A DNA stretch of 64,000 nt from Stereum hirsutum FP-91666 SS1 (taxonomy: Eukaryota > Basidiomycota > Agaricomycetes > Russulales > Stereaceae): NCBI RefSeq assembly GCF_000264905.1, contig NW_006763140.1, positions 358,713-422,712 of the forward strand, given 5' to 3'. Each line of letters begins with the position of its first letter. Position 1 is the stretch's first letter. The notes under the pieces were generated by a model. That model did no database searches. It had not been told where the DNA came from and saw only the letters and a list, made by a program, of their open reading frames with translations. The translations under genes were made by a program, and so were the position numbers. Positions 57,733 to 64,000 of this stretch are shown one piece after another.

Positions 57733-60116
57733 ATGAAGGAGGACGGTACCATGGCTTCTACAGATGCAAAGGAGTTGACAGGAGATGTCGAGAATCAAAA
57801 GCTGGCGTCATCAGGCCCGGGAAGCTTCATCAGTACTTCTTCGAATGATGCCAGTGTGGGCATGCAGATAGCACTGGAGAGCGAACACCAAATCAAGTAT
57901 AGGACTTGCTCATGGCAGAAGGTGTGTTCCCTACCTCACACTCGATATTGTCCGCTGTACTCGCTTCAAAGCGGTCCACCAACAACTTTGCTTGGCCTGA
58001 TAGACGGCGGCCTTGCTGTTTTCGGAGTACATTTGCCTCGCTATCATGTCTTTTCCATGGTACGCCTAGTCTGTTCTTCACCACTGTTCAAAATATATCT
58101 CAATTGCATTGGCACACATCAATCAGGTCGTTCTCAATCCTTGGAATGGTCCCAGGAGTAATCGTCACTCTGGCCGTCGCGGCATCCGTCCAATATACGT
58201 CACTGATTCTCTGGCGCTTTTGCCTCAAACATCCCGAAATCCGGGACGTCTGCGATATCGGTCAGATGCTATTTGGCGGATCAAAAGTTGCGTATAACGC
58301 CACCGCGGTGTTCTTCATCTTGAACAACACTTTCATCCAAGGTACGTTCCCGCCTCTGTATTCTCGTCTGTCTGTCTTCTTCCCTGGGATCATTTCGTCA
58401 CTTCGTAGCGTTGCTCTGCTTTCGTCTGTTCCAGTACTGACCTTGTAATTATCTAGCACTACACTGTCTCGTCGGTGCCGAACTGCTCAATACCCTCGCT
58501 GGAGATTCAACCTGCAGCATCGTCTTCTCCGTCGTCACAGCCATAATCTGCTTCTTCATCACCCTCCCACGTACACTCTCCGGCCTCTCGGGTCTTGGGA
58601 CATTCAGCGCCGTGACCATGGGAATTGCCGTCTTGTTGGCTATCGTGTTCAGTGGCGTGCAAGATCATCCATTTGGCTATGTGGAAGGTAGTGCGCCGAT
58701 TGTGACAGCGATACCGATAAAGGGGACGACCTTCGTTAGCGGTGAGTGGATATATCATCTTCACTTTCGAATCAAAGGGCGTGAGGAGGGCTCAAGAACC
58801 GGGGAATACGGGTAACTGATGTGGCGATGGCCCATAAATTACAGGCATGTCTGCGTTCTTGAACATCACGTACACTTTCGTCGGTCAAATCACGCTTCCT
58901 TCGGTGCGCTCCCTTTGATTCTCCTTTCACTTTCACGTAACACCCTCTTACCACCTATTTGCTCCTATGAGTAGTTCATCGCGGAGATGAAGAACCCGAA
59001 AGACTTTCCCAAAGGTGTGTGCAGTATACAACCTCTTTCACTTCCAATCGCGGCTGAGAGACGGAGACTGATGCATCCGTGTTGGCCGCTATAGCACTTT
59101 GGGCCGTTACCATTGCTGAGATGATCGTCTTCACACTCTGTGGAGCTATCATGTATCACTTCGTCGGTACGTCTCTCCACCAGTCCTCCAGGTATAAATA
59201 CTCACCCGACTCTACAGGCAACCAGTATATGATCGCACCTGCCTTTGGATCCCTCACGCCGACGTACAAGAAGATCGCGTTCTCGTTCGCGATTCCGACC
59301 ATCGTATTCCTTGGATCGCTTTATTCTGTACGTTTATAAATTTTATTTATCCAATCGCGCCACACCACAGCCACGACCATTCAACTTCCCACCACTCTCA
59401 ATTCATCCATACTCCTTGTTCCTTCCCCCCGCTATCGTTTCTTCTCTTCAATTTCCACCACGTTCCTTCTTGTTGACTGACTGTCGCTCATGACTCGTCT
59501 CACCCATCACTAACCTCTGCTCATCTACACGCACAGTCCGTGTCCACTCGCTTCGTCTTCTTCCGCATCTTCAACCGCGACTCGCGTCACCGACACTCCA
59601 ACACAGTCCTCGGCTGGGCGACCTGGGCGGCGATCATTGCCGTGACATGGGTCGTGGCGTTCATCATCGCGGAAGTCATTCCGTTCTTCTCAGACATGCT
59701 GAGTTTGATGAGTTCGTTGTTTGGTGCGTAACTACTTCTCGTCCACTCCTCCCCAGACTCCGATGGCTGACGTTGTCCGGTTTGTTTGGTCAGATTGCTG
59801 GTTCGGCTTCATCTTCTGGGGCATGGCCTACCTCACGCTCTACCCGGGCGCCAAAAAGTGGGCGGGCGTAGGTCGCTCGTTAGAGACCGCGTTCAATTAC
59901 TTCCTCATCGTGTTCGGGGCGTATGTCCTCGTCGCGGGAACCTATGTGCGTATTCCCCTACCTGGTCCTCTGTGCCACCATGCCCCACATTTCTATCCAC
60001 GTCGTTCCCTCATCACTGATTTCTTGGCAATATAGACGTCAATACAAAGTATCATCGACAGCTATAATGCGGGAACGGTGGGGCCACCGTTTAGCTGTGC
60101 CAGTCGGGGGATCTAA
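57733..60116 (+). CDS. Neutral amino-acid permease, AAAP family (MTR-like), 481 aa
   Basis: Eleven exons: 57733-57921, 58004-58059, 58127-58341, 58457-58741, 58845-58903, 58975-59014, 59095-59166, 59218-59327, 59537-59723, 59794-59945, 60036-60116 (1446 nt). A hydrophilic N-terminus of about 60 residues ends in TCSWQKTAALLFSEYICLAI, the usual entry to the first membrane helix. Around eleven hydrophobic segments follow, with family landmarks SFPWSFSILGMVPG, LNITYTFVGQITLPSFIAEM, NPKDFPKALWAVTIAE, GSLYSSVSTRFVF and the C-terminal GPPFSCASRGI. This matches PF01490 transporters such as the Neurospora neutral amino-acid permease MTR, which use the proton gradient at the plasma membrane. Several exons are tiny (40-59 nt), so open-frame scanning shows only fragments. 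An in-frame second Met lies six codons downstream. Confidence 0.93.
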
Positions 60117-60651
60117 CGCTCGTCGTTCGAGAAGGAGGAGGTTAACTTATATCGGCCGTGGTTAGTTGTCCATAAACTTCCGTCGAGGGGACACTGCGGG
60201 CTGGATGGGGGGACGTACGGAGGCGTGTACGATTTTGTTGGTTGTTGCGATGACTTACGACTCGATGACGGGGATCGTGTGCTTAGACTTTATTCAGGCT
60301 CTGCTTTATTTGCTGAACACACCCTTCCTGCGAGCAAAACTGCCCGACCGTGCAACCCAAAGCGCTGTTGTGCTTGGACCCTATTCGCGCGGGACGTATG
60401 AGAGGAGTATAAATACTGGGATCTTATTATGAAATGACACCGTCGAATGGTACAAAAGTATGAAGAGAATCCAAAGATGTCAAGATTGTAAACGACACAA
60501 TTCCACTTCAATTATAGGACGGTAACGATGCACGGGGAAAGGGGGTCATAGTGGGCAAACGGCAGACGAAGGAGCATAGGTCGAAGGGTATGCATGCAGG
60601 TAATAGCTGATCCGGACAGAGAAGAACCAAAAACGTATGGAGAACGGTAGT
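60117..60651. other. Intergenic between convergent permease and FunK1 G
   Basis: The 3' regions of both genes. The open frame at 60166-60432 has no recognisable features and sits in the permease trailer. Confidence 0.5.
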
Positions 60652-63593
60652 CTAATGCGATCTAGTGCGCTGCAACTCCAAAACTTCGACGTGATTATTC
60701 TTATCATGGGGGAGCAAGACATCCATGAAATGATCGAAAGTGAAGAAAAATTCGGGTTCGGGTACCTTCTCCTGGTTGTCATCGTCATCGCTCGACATAC
60801 CAGGAAGAAGTTCCGCGTCGGGCGGGTCAACATCGTCCTCATCCTCCTCATCATCGTCTTCGGATTCACCGTGCACTTTTTTGTTTTCATGATAAAGAGT
60901 GTCCGACATGCCGTCAAAGACCTTCCTAATCCACCTGTTCGCGAGCGGTGCCATGGCCTTCGTAATCTTGCTGCGATGCGCCTTCATGCGCTTCGTCACA
61001 AAGTCGAACTTCCGGGATTTGAGTTGGGCCCATTGGACGGTGTCGGTCCACTCCTGGATAGGCGTATAGAGTTTCTTGAATCCTACGAGTTTCCCCTGGA
61101 ATTGTAGCACAAAGGTGCACCAGATCAGAATCCACGCGAAAGACTCAAGGTCATGACGGTATTCGTGTTTGATCGGGATACCCTCATTAGCAAGAAGCTC
61201 GAGCGCCATAAAAGCTGCCGTCCCAGTGCGGTGCTTTGACGAAGGGCCAGGCAGGGCATATGGTTCAAGGGGTATGGCTAGATCCCAGTCGTTTAAAACA
61301 CCAATGACTTCACCGTTCTCGCGTCTGAACATGATATTGCCCACGCTGAGGTCGCGATGCAGAATGTGGGCCTCTGTGTAGACAACGTAGTGTGCTAGAA
61401 TATGCGCCAACGTCAGACAAGGGTTCGGAACAAGAAAGCACAGGAAACACACCCTGCACCACGTCCAGGAATACCTTCGCAAACTCTTGGCAGTTTCGCA
61501 CTTCTTGCAACGGAATATAGCGCACGCAGATCAGGGTGCGGAAGACGCGGTTCTCGTGAGCATCGCCGATGAACGCGTTATAGAGCTGGGCGTCCTCGAG
61601 TTCGTCAGCGGTGAGATTGCCATTTTGGGTCCTTACGTCGGCCTTCCATCTCTCTATCTCACGCCTCGCAATATCGGTGAGGTTCTTTCTAGGAGATTTC
61701 ACATCCTTCATCGTCTGGGTAAGCGAGCCCCGGACGTCTGGTATGTGTTTCTTCCAACGCGGGGTGATTAGACTCCGGATATGCGCGATGATAACGTCCT
61801 CGCCCAAACGATCCTCCGGCGGCCAACTTCTCTTAGCAACGAGCTCTTGAGGAAGACCCTTGTACTTCGGGTCTGAGGGAGGTTCCACAGGAAGCACCGA
61901 TGTACCACGGCCGATGACTCCGGGCTGCAAGTGGAGAGGATCAGCTTGGATGGTAAACGTGATGATTGCCGGAGGAGTCGTTTCAGGACTTGACGTGAGT
62001 GAAGATGTCGTGTCGGCGGGAGAAGATGTGATATCAGCGGGAGAAGACGTTGTGTCAGCGGGAGGAGACGTTATGTCAGTGGAAGAGACGGGCTGTGACG
62101 ATTCGGAAGTAGACGTGAGGGGAAGGGGCTTGTCCTCCGCGTCGATGTGGATAGGGAGTCGGAGAACGAGGTCTGTCCACGCTAAATCAGTGAATGCGCA
62201 GGAGTCCGAGGCCTCGTATATTCCTTGTAACTTGTCGAACCGCTCCTGTTGCAGACGTTCGGCAGAGTCCGTCTTCAACTTCGTCTTGTAATCGTATTCC
62301 ACAAAGGGATCTGTCGGGGGGGTGTTGGCAGGTTGGATGGCGGGGTCGAATCCAAACTGTTCGAGGGAGGCGCTCGCAATGGCGACGGCGGTGAGGAGGA
62401 ATAGTGTTGGGTCATGCCTGAAGTCGATGGTATTGGAACAGATGGCGCCCATACGGTCGATGAACCACAGAGACATCTCGAATTTATCGACGAAGACCCC
62501 AGTCGACCAGAGGCGTCGACCGGTTCGAAGCGTTTCATGGGCGTATTCTACGGCCTGGACCTCGTCGCCCGTGAGCTGGACCTTCTGCTTCATGCGATAC
62601 GCCGGGGGTTGCGTTCGTTCGGGAGGGGAGCTTTTACTCGCTGCTTTGACCCTTGACCGCTTGCGTACGGGCTCTCTGTCATCGTCTGGAGCAGGGCGTT
62701 TGCTGGAGGAGCGAGTGCTCGGATAGCGTCCAGAGGCAGATGACCCTCCTATCGTCTCGGTATCTGCGGGAGATGAGGGTGCACCTTTGATCGCGACGGC
62801 GTTGCCCTTGTTGGGCTTCTTCTCGTCATACTTGAACTCGAGCCAGGCTAGGACGTGACACCAGAACAGCTTTAGGAAGCGAAAGTGATTTTTGTCTATG
62901 CTGTTAGGGACGTTCCGCTTGTCCTGAAAGATATGGTGTCCCGCCACTGAGGTAATAGACCCATCAGGCTTGCGCTCGATATCACCGTCGCCGGTGACTA
63001 TATCGTTCCCGGCTCGAGCATCGAAGAAAACACCGCATGGAAAATCGACCTCGTCGCTCTTCTTCAGATCCTTCATTGCGCTATCATAACTCAGAACAGC
63101 CTCCATGAGCATATTCATGTAGGGGAAGTAGTGCTGCGTCTCTGTCTTGCACCTATCGTACTCGGCCAACAGTCGCGCATCGAGCTCAAATGGTTTGTCT
63201 TTCTTCCATTCGGAGAGATGAAGGCGATCGATGTCGAAACCCCAAGTCTCGCGAACGAAGTCGGCAAATGGAATGCACGATATCAGAGATCCTTCCATAT
63301 CTTTGGCGATCTGAGGACGAACGACTTCTGGTTGCGCCTTCTTATGAGAGTTTCCTGAAAAGTGTCCACTGAAACTGCTGACTTTTACGCTCAGAGGAGT
63401 GCTGTACGTCGGTGTCTTATTCTCTTCAATATAGGTCATGGTGTCAGCTTCATAGAAAATCGAGTAGAAAAATTGACGCACCTTTCTTTCCAGAACTTGG
63501 AGTGCTAGGCCCAGTGGTCAGATCTGATTTGGGCAGAGATTGCTTGGGATCGGCAGTCTGTTCAGGAGGGGTGACCGGTCGCAAGTCAGACAT
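60652..63593 (-). CDS. FunK1 fungal protein kinase G, full length, 941 aa
   Basis: Exons 63593-63482, 63423-61453, 61394-60652 (2826 nt). Exon 1 encodes MSDLRPVTPPEQT and is 48 nt longer than in B and F, with the same phase-1 junction. The N-terminal region keeps HYFPYMNMLMEAVL, FPCGVFFDA and WLEFKYDEKK; a basic patch KRPAPDDDREPVRKRSRVK is a likely nuclear signal. The linker holds SSPADIT/SSPADTT repeats. The kinase domain has GRGTSVLPVEPP, LVAKRSWPP, HRDLSVGNIMF (HRD about 707-709) and NDWDLA. The C-terminus is unlike the others, with a long Asp/Glu-rich insert (EDDDEEDEDDVDPP) before FFTFDHFMDVL. The coding sequence is the most diverged FunK1 here, yet its promoter module is almost identical to that of F. 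Confidence 0.9.
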
Positions 63594-63649
63594 GATGGAG
63601 GCTCGACGAAGAGAGATGGAGGGGGAGAGCAATGTGGAGGGGAGAATGC

Positions 63650-64000
63650 GGACGAAGAATTACTGACCCTGAGCCTGCGGTTCTTTATACGCGCGAATTT
63701 GTAAGCGTGTCAGAGCTATGCAATCGCGATTGCAATCGTCACGTTGCGGGAACGACAATGATTCGGTATATGCACGACGACGTCCTAAATCAGGACGTGT
63801 CAGGGAAGTTCAACTCGGAGTTTGGATTTGACACGTGGACGTGCGGTTACTTTCGGTGTCCGGGTGGCACCCGCGCTGTCAGTCTCCGGGTCGCCACATT
63901 CAAAATGCAGCGCAAAGATCCTGTGCTCCTAGCCTGAGGCGTCAATTATCGCAACTCTCAACCCCTTGAATTTCTATTGAATATATCTGTATTTTTCTGT
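63650..64000 (-). promoter_or_regulatory. Shared FunK1 promoter module, copy G (runs off the window)
   Basis: These 351 bp, up to the window edge, match 32319-32669 in reverse complement with 11 mismatches counted by eye. Included are TATAAAG (63683-63689, minus strand), CAATCGCGATTG (63721-63732) and ACGTCCT-n5-AGGACGT (63780-63798). The similarity may continue beyond the window, as the B and F copies share a further 280 bp or so of intergenic sequence. Confidence 0.85.

Overview
The window is nuclear DNA of a filamentous basidiomycete, most likely a mushroom-forming agaricomycete. The evidence is the dense short spliceosomal introns (mostly 50-90 bp, GT...AG), the gene content (MON2, KIN1, SUMO and LSH/Irc5 homologues) and above all seven members of the FunK1 family of fungal protein kinases, which is expanded in Agaricomycetes. 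Exon models were built by hand. For every intact gene the phases close and the total length divides by three. No tRNA, rRNA, CRISPR array or complete transposon was recognised.

Layout. (1) 456-3075 (+): a PA-clan (chymotrypsin-fold) protease-like protein whose first exons and introns are a tandem 210-bp duplication. (2) 3728-11126 (+): MON2, a 16-exon Golgi/endosome trafficking scaffold. (3) 11720-19076 (-): left FunK1 cluster, here called A (5'-truncated), B (full length) and C (frameshifted). (4) 21336-26807 (+): KIN1/PAR-1/MARK kinase with a C-terminal KA1 domain. (5) 27813-35425 (+): right FunK1 cluster D, E and F. (6) 36178-37030 (-): SUMO. (7) 38025-42890 (-): an Ivy1-like BAR-domain protein with a very long disordered tail. 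(8) 44250-48479 (+): LSH/Irc5-type SNF2 ATPase with an apparent PCNA-binding motif. (9) 49211-52389 (-): a single-pass membrane protein and a small unknown protein, almost touching. (10) 53107-55249 (-): secreted TolB-like beta-propeller. (11) 57733-60116 (+): AAAP-family neutral amino-acid permease in 11 exons. (12) 60652-63593 (-): full-length FunK1 G.

The housekeeping genes show no operon-like grouping; they are the conserved background into which the FunK1 genes have spread. The FunK1 genes form paralogue pairs (A with F, B with D, C with E). A block of about 2.5 kb holding gene C/E plus the intergenic region behind it is present twice in opposite orientation, on either side of KIN1. The three full-length FunK1 genes (B, F, G) all start downstream of the same roughly 350-bp promoter module. 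The F and G copies of this module differ at only 11 of 351 positions although the proteins are well diverged. This repeated, palindrome-rich promoter attached to diverged kinases is the most unusual structure in the window.
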